Source: Ardenticatena maritima (GTDB lineage: Bacteria; Chloroflexota; Anaerolineae; Ardenticatenales; Ardenticatenaceae). Taken from it: a stretch of 64,000 nt of DNA. A program made the translations under genes and the position numbers. Every line of letters starts with the position of its first letter. Positions within the stretch are counted from its first letter, which is position 1. The stretch spans positions 124,001-188,000 of the forward strand of contig NZ_LGKN01000003.1 in assembly GCF_001306175.1 (NCBI RefSeq), given 5' to 3'. The notes below the pieces were generated by a model. The model searched no databases, was not told the origin of the DNA, and worked only from the letters and a program-made list of their open reading frames with translations. Positions 8,616-17,523 of the stretch are shown here, one piece after another.

Positions 8616-9689
8616 ATGCGCAAACGAACATTGTTGTTCATCTTGCTGTCGCTTCTGGCGCTCCTGCTGGCGGCTTGTGGTGGTTCATCGGAAGAGCCCG
8701 CAGCCGGCGGCGAGGAAAGCGCACAGACCACCGAGGAAACCAGCGGTGGCGAAGAAGCCATGACGTTCAAGGTCGGTCTCGTGACGGACGTGGGCGAGAT
8801 TGACGATAAGTCGTTCAACCAGTCGGCGTGGGAAGGCGTCTTGCGTGCACAGGAAGAGTTGGGCGCGGAAGTGGATTACATCGAAACCAAAGACGCCAAG
8901 GACTACGAAGAAAACATCCGCCTCTTCGCCGACCAGGGCTACAACGTCATCGTGACGGTCGGTTTTGCGTTGGGTGAAGCCACCGCCAAGATGGCCGAAG
9001 AATACCCCGACATCTACTTCATCGGCGTTGACCAGTTCCAGGCGCCGGGCACGGAAAAGCCCAACCTGGCTGGCTTGATCTTCAATGAAGACAAGGCGGG
9101 CTTCCTGGCGGGCGCGCTGGCGGCGCAAATTACCAAGAGCGGCAAGATTGCGGCTGTGCTGGGGACCGACCTGGTGCCGCCTGTGGTGGCGTTCAAGGAA
9201 GGCTACGAAGCCGGTGCCCGCTACATCAACCCCGATATCGAAATCATCTCGACCTACCACCCCGGCGGTCTGGATGTGGCCTTCACCGACCCCGAATGGG
9301 GCGCAGCGACGGCCAAGCAAGCCATTGACCAGGGCGCTGATGTCATCTTCGGCGCCGGCGGCAAGACCGGCAACGGGGCGTTGATTGAAGCCGCCTCGCA
9401 CGAAGGCGTCTACTGCATTGGTGTGGACACCGACCAGTGGCTGACGGTGCCCGAAGCGCATCCCTGCCTCGTTTCCAGCGCGATGAAGCTGATCACGCCG
9501 GGCGTCTTCGACCTCATCAAGATGGCGAAGGAAGGCAACTTCCCGAGCGGCAACTACGTGGGTGAAGTCGGTTTGGCGCCGTTCCACGACTTTGAAGACA
9601 AGATCCCGCAAGAAGTGAAAGACAAGCTGAAGGAAATCGAAGAAGGCTTGCGCAACGGCACGATCGAAACCGGCTACAACCCCGGCTGA
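8616..9689 (+). CDS. BMP-family substrate-binding lipoprotein of an ABC importer
   Basis: The 357-residue protein starts with a lipoprotein signal peptide ending in the lipobox LLAACGG. An acidic low-complexity linker follows, then the Bmp/Med domain (starting near FKVGLVTDVGEIDDKSFNQS). Relatives bind purine or other nucleosides at the outer face of the membrane and hand them to the permeases. The start follows an AGGAGGAG site. It is the first gene of an apparent importer operon with two permeases and a double ATPase downstream. The substrate is inferred from the family; add and pgeF elsewhere in the window fit nucleoside use. Confidence 0.93.
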   Translation: MRKRTLLFILLSLLALLLAACGGSSEEPAAGGEESAQTTEETSGGEEAMTFKVGLVTDVGEIDDKSFNQSAWEGVLRAQEELGAEVDYIETKDAKDYEENIRLFADQGYNVIVTVGFALGEATAKMAEEYPDIYFIGVDQFQAPGTEKPNLAGLIFNEDKAGFLAGALAAQITKSGKIAAVLGTDLVPPVVAFKEGYEAGARYINPDIEIISTYHPGGLDVAFTDPEWGAATAKQAIDQGADVIFGAGGKTGNGALIEAASHEGVYCIGVDTDQWLTVPEAHPCLVSSAMKLITPGVFDLIKMAKEGNFPSGNYVGEVGLAPFHDFEDKIPQEVKDKLKEIEEGLRNGTIETGYNPG

Positions 9690-9827
9690 TGGCCTCTTCG
9701 GTGGGCGTCCACGTTTCATACGTGGGCGCCCACTTTCCGTTGAAGAGGAGAGTGGGTGGCGCAAACGTCTCCCTGTTTGTTCCTCCCCCTCTGCTCTTCA
9801 CAATTCTCAAAGCGAGGAAAAACGAAG

Positions 9828-10941
9828 ATGGCTGATGCAAAGATAGCAAACGGAACACCCCCAACGCTTTGGCAGCGGTTTGTGCAGGCGTTGACGATTC
9901 CCCTGTTGGCTGTGGTGCTAGCCATGGTGGTCGGGGCGATCATCATCGTGATTGCCGGCGCGGACCCCGTGGGAGGCTACACGGCTATGTTCCGCGGGGC
10001 GTTGGGCTCGGCGCGCGGTCTGGCGCGCACCTTTGAAAAGGCGACCCCGTTGATTTTCTCCGGGCTGGCGGTGGCGTTTGCCTTCAAGGCGGGCTTGTTC
10101 AACATCGGCGCGCAAGGGCAGCTGATTTTGGGCGCGATTGCCGCCGCCTACGTTGGGTTTGCGTTTGAAGGGTTGCCCCCCGTTGTGCACTTGCCGCTGG
10201 CGTTGGCGGCTGGCATGCTGGCGGGCGCGATTTGGGGCGCTATTCCGGGGGCGCTCAAAACGTTCACAGGCGCGCACGAAGTCATCACGACGATTATGCT
10301 CAACTTCGTCGCCATCAACCTGACGGACTACCTGGCGAATGGCCCCTGGAAAGACCGTTCGCCGGGCAACATCGTTGCGCGTACACCCGCCATTTTGCCC
10401 TCGGCGGAATTGCCTTCGATTGGCGTGGTGCCGCTGGGCTTGCTGATTGCGATTGTCATGGCGGTGCTGGCGTGGTGGGTGTTGGGCAACACCACCTTTG
10501 GCTACGAAATCCGCGCAGTCGGGTTGAATCCGGCGGCGGCGCGCTATGCGGGCATGTCGGTGGGGCGCACCGTGATTGCCAGTATGGCGATTAGCGGCTT
10601 GCTGGCTGGTTTGGGGGGCGCGGTTGAGACGCTCGGCATTATTGGCCGCTATCAACCCGGCTTCAACACAGGGCTGGGGTTTGACGGCATTACGATTGCC
10701 TTGCTGGCGCAAACCAGCCCGCTGGGCGTCGTCCCCCGCCGCGTTGTTGTTTGGCGTGATGCGCGCCGGCGCGAACCAGATGCAGTTGTATGGCGTGGAC
10801 GCTGAGATTATCGGCATTGTGCAGGGCACAATGCTGCTCTTTGTCTCGGCGCCCATCATCATTCGCAAACTCTTCCGCTTGCGTGCGCCCGAAGGGGGCG
10901 AAGAAGTGGTGCTCAGCACCGGCTGGGGCAGTTCGGGCTGA
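9828..10941 (+). pseudogene. Nucleoside ABC permease 1 (frameshifted as sequenced)
   Basis: The gene encodes a BmpB/YufP-type inner-membrane permease with many hydrophobic helices. The frame is coherent from ATG 9828 (MADAKIANG) to about 10725 (LLAQTSPLGVV). It then shifts: the expected continuation (PAALLFGVMRAGANQMQLYG) is in the +1 frame and runs to the stop at 10941. The shift lies at a run of five C at about 10732-10736, where four C would restore a product of about 370 residues. In the unshifted frame translation ends at 10805. A homopolymer sequencing error is the likeliest cause, because the downstream part is perfectly conserved in character. A real null mutation or slippage cannot be excluded. 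Confidence 0.85.
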
Positions 10942-10990
10942 GTTGTTTTTGACCTGAGACCATATCCTTGAAGGCTTGCGAGGGATATTG

Positions 10991-11989
10991 ATGCCAAATG
11001 ATGCTTTGACAATGGTACGCCAACGGAGTTCGTGGTTGCTGATAGCCGGCGTCGCGGCGCTGATTTTCGTTTCGTATGGCGCCACGCCTGCGGTGACGAC
11101 GGCTCTGCTGGCTTCGACAATTCGGCAATCAACGCCCTTGATTTTGGGGGCGTTGTCGGGGATTTTCTGTGAGCGCTCGGGCGTCATCAACATTGCCATT
11201 GAAGGCATGATGCTCATGGGCGCGTTCGTGGGCTTTTTGGCGAATGTCTACACGGGCAATTTGTTCCTGGCTGTGCTCGCCGCGATTCTCATGGGGGCGT
11301 TGATGGGGCTGGCGCATGCGTTCATGTCCATCACGCTCAAGATGGACCAGATTATCAGCGGCACGGTGCTCAACATTCTGGCGCTGGAATTGACGGGGTT
11401 CTTTTATCAACAAGGGTTGACGACACAGGGCAAGTTGACGCCCATTCGTATCCCCGTGCTGGCTGACATTCCACTCATTGGACCGGTGTTGTTTAATAAT
11501 CCACCCATCACCTACCTCTCGCTGGTGCTGGTGGTGGTGGTGCACATTCTGCTGTTCCGCACGGTCTGGGGGCTGCGCACCCGCGCTGTGGGTGAACACC
11601 CCAAAGCCGCCGACACCGTCGGCATTGACGTTATCCGCATGCGCTACATCAACGTCATCATCGGCGGCATGATTGCCGGGCTCGCCGGCGGCTACCTCAC
11701 GCTGGAAGCGGTGGGCTCGTTTGAGCGTGCGATGACCAACGGGCGCGGTTTCGTGGCGTTGGCGGTGATGATTTTCGGTAAATGGACGCCGCTCGGCGCC
11801 TGGGGCGCGGCGTTGCTCTTTGGGTTTGCGAACGCTTTGCAAACACAGTTCCAGTTCCTGGGGATTAGCACCATTCCACATCAGTTTGTCGGCATGTTGC
11901 CCTACATCTTGACGATTGTGGTGTTGGCCGGCTTCGTCGGGCGTGCTCGCCCACCCGCTGCCATTGGCCAGCCCTACGAGAAGGAGTAA
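10991..11989 (+). CDS. Nucleoside ABC permease 2
   Basis: The 332-residue polytopic membrane protein belongs to the BmpC/YufQ-type permease family. It has the conserved start of the permease core (ERSGVINIAIEGMMLMGAF), repeated hydrophobic helices, and the GLRTRAVGEHPKAADTVGI loop that contacts the ATPase. It forms the transmembrane pore with permease 1. ATG 10991 has GAGGG six bases upstream and is preferred over the TTG 15 bp earlier. It follows permease 1 by 49 bp and ends 3 bp before the ATPase gene. Confidence 0.92.
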   Translation: MPNDALTMVRQRSSWLLIAGVAALIFVSYGATPAVTTALLASTIRQSTPLILGALSGIFCERSGVINIAIEGMMLMGAFVGFLANVYTGNLFLAVLAAILMGALMGLAHAFMSITLKMDQIISGTVLNILALELTGFFYQQGLTTQGKLTPIRIPVLADIPLIGPVLFNNPPITYLSLVLVVVVHILLFRTVWGLRTRAVGEHPKAADTVGIDVIRMRYINVIIGGMIAGLAGGYLTLEAVGSFERAMTNGRGFVALAVMIFGKWTPLGAWGAALLFGFANALQTQFQFLGISTIPHQFVGMLPYILTIVVLAGFVGRARPPAAIGQPYEKE

Positions 11990-11992
11990 GCC

Positions 11993-13543
11993 ATGAGCGC
12001 CGAAGTGGTCTTGGAAGTTCGCAATATCACCAAAACGTTCCCCGGTGTGGTGGCAAACGACAACGTGAGCCTGACGCTCCACCGGGGGGAAGTGCTGGCG
12101 TTGCTGGGGGAAAACGGCGCGGGGAAATCCACGCTGATGAACATCATCTACGGATTGTATCATCCCGACAGTGGCGAGATTATCGTCAAGGGCAAAAAAG
12201 TGCAGTTGGGCAGCCCGCGCGAAGCTATTGAGCATGGCATTGGCATGGTGCACCAGCACTTTATGCTGGTGCCCGTGATGAGCGTGGTGGAAAATGTGAT
12301 GCTGGGGATTGAATCCACCAGCGGCCCCTTCCTCAACAAGCGCGAAGCCGCCGAACGCATTCGCCAGATTTCCGAACAGTACGGGCTCAAAGTAGACCCC
12401 TACGCAATTGTTGAGGATTTGCCGGTTGGGGTGCGTCAGCGTGTCGAAATCATCAAAACCCTCTACCGCGAAGCCGACATTCTCATTCTGGACGAACCGA
12501 CCGCGGTTTTGACGCCTCAGGAAGTCGACGAACTTTTTGAAATCATCGAAGCGTTGACGTCGCAAGGGAAGTCGGTGATTTTCATTTCGCACAAGCTCAA
12601 GGAAGTGCTTACCATTGCCGACCGCATTACTGTTTTGCGGCGTGGGAAGGTGGTTGGCACAGTACGCCCCGAAGAGACCAACGAGCAACAGTTGGCGGAG
12701 ATGATGGTGGGGCGTTCGGTGTTGTTGCGTGTCGAAAAACCGCCCCGCGATGCCGGTATGCCTGTGCTCGAAGTGGAAGACCTCTGGGTGCGTGATGATA
12801 CCGGCCATATGGCGGTGCGGGGTGTCTCTTTCACCCTCTACGCGGGCGAAATTCTGGGGATTGCCGGCGTGCAGGGCAACGGGCAAACCGAATTGGTGAA
12901 GGCGCTCAGCGGCTTGAAGCATGTCGAAAAAGGGCACATTCGCATTGCCGGTCAACCCGTGACAAACCTTTCACCGCGCACCTTCTACGAGTTGGGCTTG
13001 GGGCACGTGCCCGAAGACCGTCAGCACGATGGATTGATTTTGAGCCTGCCTATCAAGGACAACATCATCCTCAACACCTACTACAAGCCGCCCTATTCCG
13101 AAAACATGGTGCTCAAACATGACGTGATTGCCGAAACGGCGGAGCGCCTGGTGAAGGAATTTGACGTGCGCACACCGGGGATCTACACCCGCGCCGGGGC
13201 GTTGTCGGGTGGGAACCAGCAAAAGGTGATTATCGCTCGTGAATTTTCGCGCCCTATTCGCGTGCTGTACGCTGTCCAGCCGACGCGCGGGCTGGACGTG
13301 GGCTCTATCGAATACATCCACCGGCGTTTGGTGGAGAAGCGGAATGAGGGCGCGGCGGTCTTGCTGGTTTCAACAGAGTTGGACGAGATTTTGTCGCTTT
13401 CGGACCGTGTGGCGGTGATGTATGAAGGGCAAATCATGGCGATTTTGCCTGTCGAGGAAGCCACTGCGGAGCGCCTGGGGTTGTTGATGGCGGGTATCCG
13501 TGAAGAGTCCACGCCGCCGAAAACGCCCGCCGCCAACGATTGA
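11993..13543 (+). CDS. Double-domain ATPase of the BMP-type importer
   Basis: The 516-residue protein has two fused ABC nucleotide-binding domains, as in sugar and nucleoside importers. The first has a full Walker A (GENGAGKST), the typical HQHFMLVP Q-loop region, and Walker B (LILDEPTAVL). The second has a degenerate Walker A (GVQGNGQTE), the signature LSGGNQQK, and a degenerate Walker B region reading RVLYAVQPTRGLDVG. Only the first site is expected to be fully catalytic, as is usual for this family. It energises transport through the two permeases upstream. The operon order (binding protein, permease, permease, ATPase) places the ATPase last, whereas many relatives place it second. Confidence 0.94.
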   Translation: MSAEVVLEVRNITKTFPGVVANDNVSLTLHRGEVLALLGENGAGKSTLMNIIYGLYHPDSGEIIVKGKKVQLGSPREAIEHGIGMVHQHFMLVPVMSVVENVMLGIESTSGPFLNKREAAERIRQISEQYGLKVDPYAIVEDLPVGVRQRVEIIKTLYREADILILDEPTAVLTPQEVDELFEIIEALTSQGKSVIFISHKLKEVLTIADRITVLRRGKVVGTVRPEETNEQQLAEMMVGRSVLLRVEKPPRDAGMPVLEVEDLWVRDDTGHMAVRGVSFTLYAGEILGIAGVQGNGQTELVKALSGLKHVEKGHIRIAGQPVTNLSPRTFYELGLGHVPEDRQHDGLILSLPIKDNIILNTYYKPPYSENMVLKHDVIAETAERLVKEFDVRTPGIYTRAGALSGGNQQKVIIAREFSRPIRVLYAVQPTRGLDVGSIEYIHRRLVEKRNEGAAVLLVSTELDEILSLSDRVAVMYEGQIMAILPVEEATAERLGLLMAGIREESTPPKTPAAND

Positions 13544-13561
13544 GCGTGGAGCCGTGTGAAG

Positions 13562-13593
13562 AAAAAAGCCCCCGCCGCGCGGCGGGGGCTTTT
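13562..13593. terminator. Bidirectional terminator between importer operon and nnr
   Basis: A long G+C stem (AAAAGCCCCCGCC / GGCGGGGGCTTTT) is flanked by A and T runs. It sits between convergent genes and can stop transcription from both sides. Confidence 0.9.
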
Positions 13594-13612
13594 GGTTTTT
13601 CGGGCAAGGGCT

Positions 13613-15322
13613 TTATTCGCCCGCAATGTTGGCAAGCGCCGAGATGGCGTGTGTCAGCCATTGCGCCACCTCGGTCGCCAGGACGCCCCGGTCGGTCTCG
13701 TACTCGTCCGCCAGCAAACGCCCCGCAAGCCCATGCAAGAAGACGCCCAGGCGTGCCGCGTCGTAAGGGGCGAGCCCCTGCGCCAGCAAGCCGCCAATCA
13801 ACCCCGCCAGCACGTCGCCGGTGCCTGCGGTTGCGAGCACGGGCGTGGCAAACGGCGACACACTAACGTGCCCATCCGGCGCGGCAATGATGGTGTAGGC
13901 GCCTTTGAGCACAACGGTTTGTTGCCATTCTTGCGCTTTTTGCTGCGCCAGTTGGAGACGGTTCGCCTGCACATACGACGGTTCAACCCCGCAGAGACGC
14001 GCCATTTCGCCCGGATGCGGCGTGAGCACGAAGTGATTGGGGGGCAGGCGCGGCGCCCATTCTTCATCGAACGCTGCCAAGGCGTTCAGCGCGTCGGCGT
14101 CAATCACGGTGGGGGGCAGTGTCGGGGCTTCTGGTTCGGGGGTGGCGTGTTCTTTGATGAAGCCGATGCCGCTCGGTCGTGGCGCAACATGCGCGCGAAG
14201 CCCCAACAGCGCCCATACAAACGCAAAGGTCATCTCTTCTTGCCCCAAACCGGGTCCCAAAACCAGAGCGTCGTAGGCGGGAATCTCGTCGGCGAGGACT
14301 TTGATGGCGTCCGGTTTGAGTGCGCCCAGGTCGTGGGGGAGCATGAGCCAGGTGCAGTTGGTGAGGTCTTGCTTGGGGGCAAGCGCCATCGCCACCAGGT
14401 CGGGTACACCGAGCGTAATCAACCCCGCGCCACTGCGCAGGGCGGCCATGGCTGCCAGACCGGGGGCGCCGGGGTAGTTGACGCTACCGCCAATGATGAG
14501 CACCCGCCCGAATGTGCCTTTGTGCCCCAACAAGGAGCGTTCCGGCAAGAGCGTGGCGGCGAGCGCCGGCGTCACCAGCTCGGCGATAGCGGGGCTGGCT
14601 TCTTTGACGGCTTCGGGAATGCCGATGTCGGCGACGATGATGGCTTTTTGCATGGTGGCGGCGGGCGAAAGCAGTTGCCCGACTTTGGGACCGGCGAATG
14701 TGATGGTGATGTCCGCCGGCACCGTCGCGGGGTCCACGGCGCCGGTGTCGCTGTTGATGCCCGTCGGGATGTCCACAGCCACAACGCTCAGGCGGTGCGG
14801 AATTTTGATGGAAAACGAGGGGTCTTCGGTGAACCAGACCAGCGGCGCGTCGTCGAATTGGCGCGAACGTTTTTGTTCTTCCTGCACAATCTTCAAGATG
14901 TCGGCGAGTGTGCCTTCGATGGGGCGGTTGAGCCCTGTGCCCAAGAGGGCGTCAATGACGATGTGCGCCCGCTCAATGGCACGTTGCAGGCGGTGCAGGT
15001 CTTCTTCGGCGGGAAAAATCGCGACACCTGTGGCGCGCGCTTGCTCGGCTTGTTGGTCTTGTTCGGGGCGTTTCCAGAGGAACGCCGTCACGCTGAAGCC
15101 GGCTTGCGCCAAAAAACGCGCGGCGACGAGCCCATCGCCCCCATTGTTGCCGGGTCCCGCAAGCACGACAACGCGCGTCTCTTCCGCAGGCCACAACATG
15201 TGAATCACACGGGCGACCGCTGCCCCTGCTTCTTCCATCATCTCCGCATAGGAATGACCAGCCGCATCGGCGGCGCGTTCAAGTGCCCGCATTTGTTCGG
15301 TGGTGTACACATAGATTGCCAT
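13613..15322 (-). CDS. nnr: Bifunctional NAD(P)H-hydrate epimerase / ADP-dependent dehydratase
   Basis: The 569-residue protein fuses both NAD(P)H repair activities. The N-terminal YjeF epimerase domain (residues 1 to about 220) has the motif GPGNNGGDGLVAARFL. The C-terminal ribokinase-like dehydratase domain (about 235-569) has HKGTFGRVLIIGGS and the anion-hole motif GTGDVLAGLIGG. It repairs hydrated, inactive NADH and NADPH in the cytoplasm. The start follows an AAGGAG site. The histidine phosphatase gene lies 21 bp upstream on the same strand, so the two are probably cotranscribed. Confidence 0.95.
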   Translation of the reverse strand: MAIYVYTTEQMRALERAADAAGHSYAEMMEEAGAAVARVIHMLWPAEETRVVVLAGPGNNGGDGLVAARFLAQAGFSVTAFLWKRPEQDQQAEQARATGVAIFPAEEDLHRLQRAIERAHIVIDALLGTGLNRPIEGTLADILKIVQEEQKRSRQFDDAPLVWFTEDPSFSIKIPHRLSVVAVDIPTGINSDTGAVDPATVPADITITFAGPKVGQLLSPAATMQKAIIVADIGIPEAVKEASPAIAELVTPALAATLLPERSLLGHKGTFGRVLIIGGSVNYPGAPGLAAMAALRSGAGLITLGVPDLVAMALAPKQDLTNCTWLMLPHDLGALKPDAIKVLADEIPAYDALVLGPGLGQEEMTFAFVWALLGLRAHVAPRPSGIGFIKEHATPEPEAPTLPPTVIDADALNALAAFDEEWAPRLPPNHFVLTPHPGEMARLCGVEPSYVQANRLQLAQQKAQEWQQTVVLKGAYTIIAAPDGHVSVSPFATPVLATAGTGDVLAGLIGGLLAQGLAPYDAARLGVFLHGLAGRLLADEYETDRGVLATEVAQWLTHAISALANIAGE

Positions 15323-15343
15323 GGCGTTTTGCTCCTTCTCAGG

Positions 15344-16069
15344 TTAGTACGTGAGGCATTCACTCGGTAAATGACCAATAAAGTTGGTGTAGTGAATGGC
15401 GATTTCATGCGGTTGGATAAATTCCAGGCGTGTGATGCCGGTGTTGTTGTGGTAGAAGTAAGCCGGCAACGGCTCGCGAAACGGCGCGCCAACCAGCACA
15501 CGAACCAGCAACGTCAAGAAGATGCCGTGGCTGACCAGCCCCAGGCGTGCTTCGGGGTGCGCCGCGGCGTATGCGCGCAAGCGTTCGGCGACGCGCTGGG
15601 CGCGTTCGTGGGCTTGGGCGAATGTTTCCACTGTGGTCTGATGCCACCAGCCCCGTTCGGTGATGCTTGGGGGCAAATGCGCGTCTGGCAGGAGCGCCAG
15701 AATCTCCTCGCGGGTCATGCCTGGGAGGGGCTGCTGTTGGTCGTCCACACTATCGAAAATGCCCCCGACTTCGTGGATATCGTCCCAGACTTCGACGGGA
15801 AGAGATGCTTGCCTGGCAATGGCTTGCGCGGTTTCGATGGCGCGGCGCATGGGGCTGACGACGAGATGCGTGAGCAACGCTCTGCCGTGTGGGTGCTGGG
15901 TGTACGGTTCGGCGGCGTGAGCGATGAAGCGCGCCAGATGTTCAGCCTGCACGCGCCCCAAATCGGTGAGGGCGGGATCGGGGTCGCGCAGGCTCAGGTC
16001 TATGACGTCGGCGTCGCGAAAACGGGCGTTGTTGACCGATTCAGCATGTCGGATGAGATACAGGTTCAT
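15344..16069 (-). CDS. Histidine phosphatase family protein
   Basis: The 241-residue protein starts with the phosphohistidine motif LYLIRHAES, followed by VVSPMRRAIETAQAIA and a later catalytic His in LGLVSHGIFLTLL. These define the phosphoglycerate mutase-like branch-1 histidine phosphatases. The exact substrate cannot be read from sequence: broad-specificity phosphatases, alpha-ribazole phosphatases and phosphoglycerate mutase-like proteins share these motifs. It is cytoplasmic and has no signal peptide. It lies 21 bp upstream of nnr on the same strand. Confidence 0.88.
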   Translation of the reverse strand: MNLYLIRHAESVNNARFRDADVIDLSLRDPDPALTDLGRVQAEHLARFIAHAAEPYTQHPHGRALLTHLVVSPMRRAIETAQAIARQASLPVEVWDDIHEVGGIFDSVDDQQQPLPGMTREEILALLPDAHLPPSITERGWWHQTTVETFAQAHERAQRVAERLRAYAAAHPEARLGLVSHGIFLTLLVRVLVGAPFREPLPAYFYHNNTGITRLEFIQPHEIAIHYTNFIGHLPSECLTY

Positions 16070-16090
16070 AGCGCCTCACATGCAGGTATC

Positions 16091-16121
16091 AAAACGGTTC
16101 TCTGTTGGAGAGAACCGTTTT
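16091..16121 (-). terminator. Terminator of the replication-gene cluster
   Basis: AAAACGGTTCTCT and AGAGAACCGTTTT form a perfect 13-bp stem with a 5-nt loop, 10 bp downstream of the stop at 16132. Confidence 0.85.
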
Positions 16122-16131
16122 GGTGTCTTCG

Positions 16132-17523
16132 TCACATGTTGGGGGGGTGCGGTTTGCGTTTGGCTAGCCCTCGGTAGGGCGGGATGTCAAGTTTGATGAG
16201 ACTGCCCGCACCGACCATTTTCATCTCCATCATGCGTTCCAGCAAGCGCGGGTCTACTGTTTCAACATTGTTCATGGTAATCACGGTGGGCAACCGTGCC
16301 ATGTAGCGGTGGTTGAAGAGTTGGAACAATTTTTCTTGCGCCCAGGGGGTGGCGCTGTGGGTCCCCAAATCATCCAGCACCAGCAATTCGGCGCGGCGCA
16401 CTTGCTCGAACCGCTTGTCATAACTGACGGGGCTGGACGGGTTGAAGGTGGCGCGCAAATGGTCTAGCAAATCGGGCACGACGATGAACAGCGCTTCGTG
16501 CCCGTGGGCGACGGCTTCGTTGGCGATGGCGGCGGCGAGGTGGGTTTTCCCCACGCCGTACCCCCCCACAAAGACGAGCCAGCCGCTGGGGTTTTGGGCA
16601 AAGCGGCGTGCAATCCGTACCGCCTGGAACAGTTTTTCGCGGTCTTCGCCTTTGAGTTCGATGGCGCGCAGGTCGAATGTCTCAAAGGTCATGTGGCTGA
16701 GTAGATGGAGCGTCGAAAGGTCCTGGTGTTCGTCTGAGCGCCCGTGGCGGTAATCCGGCGCTTTGATGTGCACGATTTGGCTCAGCGATTGGTCTTCCAG
16801 CCGTGAGCGGATGCGGCTTTCGATTTCGTCCAGAGCGTGGTTGGTGGTCACCACGGTGGGCAGTTGGGCGTTGTAGCGATAGTTGAAAATCTGGAAGAGT
16901 TTTTCTTGCGCCCAGGGTGTGGCGGCGTGTGTGCCCAGATCGTCGAGGATGAGGAGCGGCGCGGTGCGAATTTGCTCAAAGCGTTCGTCCTGGGTTTCTT
17001 CGTTGTTGGGGTTGAACGCCGCACGCAAGTAATCCAGCAAGTCGGGGACGACGAAGAAGAGCACTTCTTCGCCCCGTTTCAGGCGCTCATTGGCGATGGC
17101 GGCGGCGAGGTGCGTTTTTCCGCACCCATAATTGCCCAGCAACACCAGCCAACCGCGCGGACGCTCGGCGTATTGGCGGCAAATGTCATAGGCGAGCCGC
17201 AGGCTTTGGCGCTGGTGTGGTTGCAGCCCGATACCGTCGGGGTGGAAGGTCTCGAAGGTCATATGTTTCAGCAAGCCGAGGGCGCTAAACCGCTCGATAG
17301 TGGAGCGGCGTTTTTGCAGAAGTTCTGTGCGTTTGCAGGTGCACGGAATGGCGCGCCCAAATAAGGGGTGCCCCGGCGGCACGTCCTTACGCACAAACCC
17401 CGCCCCTTTGCAAATCGGGCAGACGTCGCGCTGGGCGGGGGTTGGGTTATTCGAGTTCGTCGAGGAAACGGCGTCGAGTTTCGTCAAACGACTCTGTTCC
17501 AGAATGTCGCGGATGTCTTTCAT
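16132..17523 (-). CDS. Tandem DnaC/DnaI-like AAA+ helicase loader (two ATPase domains)
   Basis: The 463-residue protein has a putative zinc site (Cys35, Cys38, Cys61, Cys63) followed by two nearly duplicate IstB/DnaC-type AAA+ domains. Domain 1 has Walker A GNYGCGKTH (130-138) and Walker B LLILDDLGTH (190-199). Domain 2 has Walker A GGYGVGKTH (320-328) and Walker B LLVLDDLGTH (380-389). Long stretches such as HLAAAIANE, VVPDLLD and ATPWAQEKLFQ are repeated almost exactly, so the duplication looks recent. Ordinary loaders carry one such domain. It would load DnaB on DNA. ATG 17523 is chosen for its AAGGAA site. It overlaps the DnaD gene by 77 bp and lies downstream of dnaB. Confidence 0.85.
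   Translation of the reverse strand: MKDIRDILEQSRLTKLDAVSSTNSNNPTPAQRDVCPICKGAGFVRKDVPPGHPLFGRAIPCTCKRTELLQKRRSTIERFSALGLLKHMTFETFHPDGIGLQPHQRQSLRLAYDICRQYAERPRGWLVLLGNYGCGKTHLAAAIANERLKRGEEVLFFVVPDLLDYLRAAFNPNNEETQDERFEQIRTAPLLILDDLGTHAATPWAQEKLFQIFNYRYNAQLPTVVTTNHALDEIESRIRSRLEDQSLSQIVHIKAPDYRHGRSDEHQDLSTLHLLSHMTFETFDLRAIELKGEDREKLFQAVRIARRFAQNPSGWLVFVGGYGVGKTHLAAAIANEAVAHGHEALFIVVPDLLDHLRATFNPSSPVSYDKRFEQVRRAELLVLDDLGTHSATPWAQEKLFQLFNHRYMARLPTVITMNNVETVDPRLLERMMEMKMVGAGSLIKLDIPPYRGLAKRKPHPPNM

Noticed and set aside
10725-10941. Programmed ribosomal frameshifting in the importer permease
   Set aside because: There is no slippery heptamer or downstream structure typical of programmed shifts; a homopolymer error or a simple mutation explains it better.
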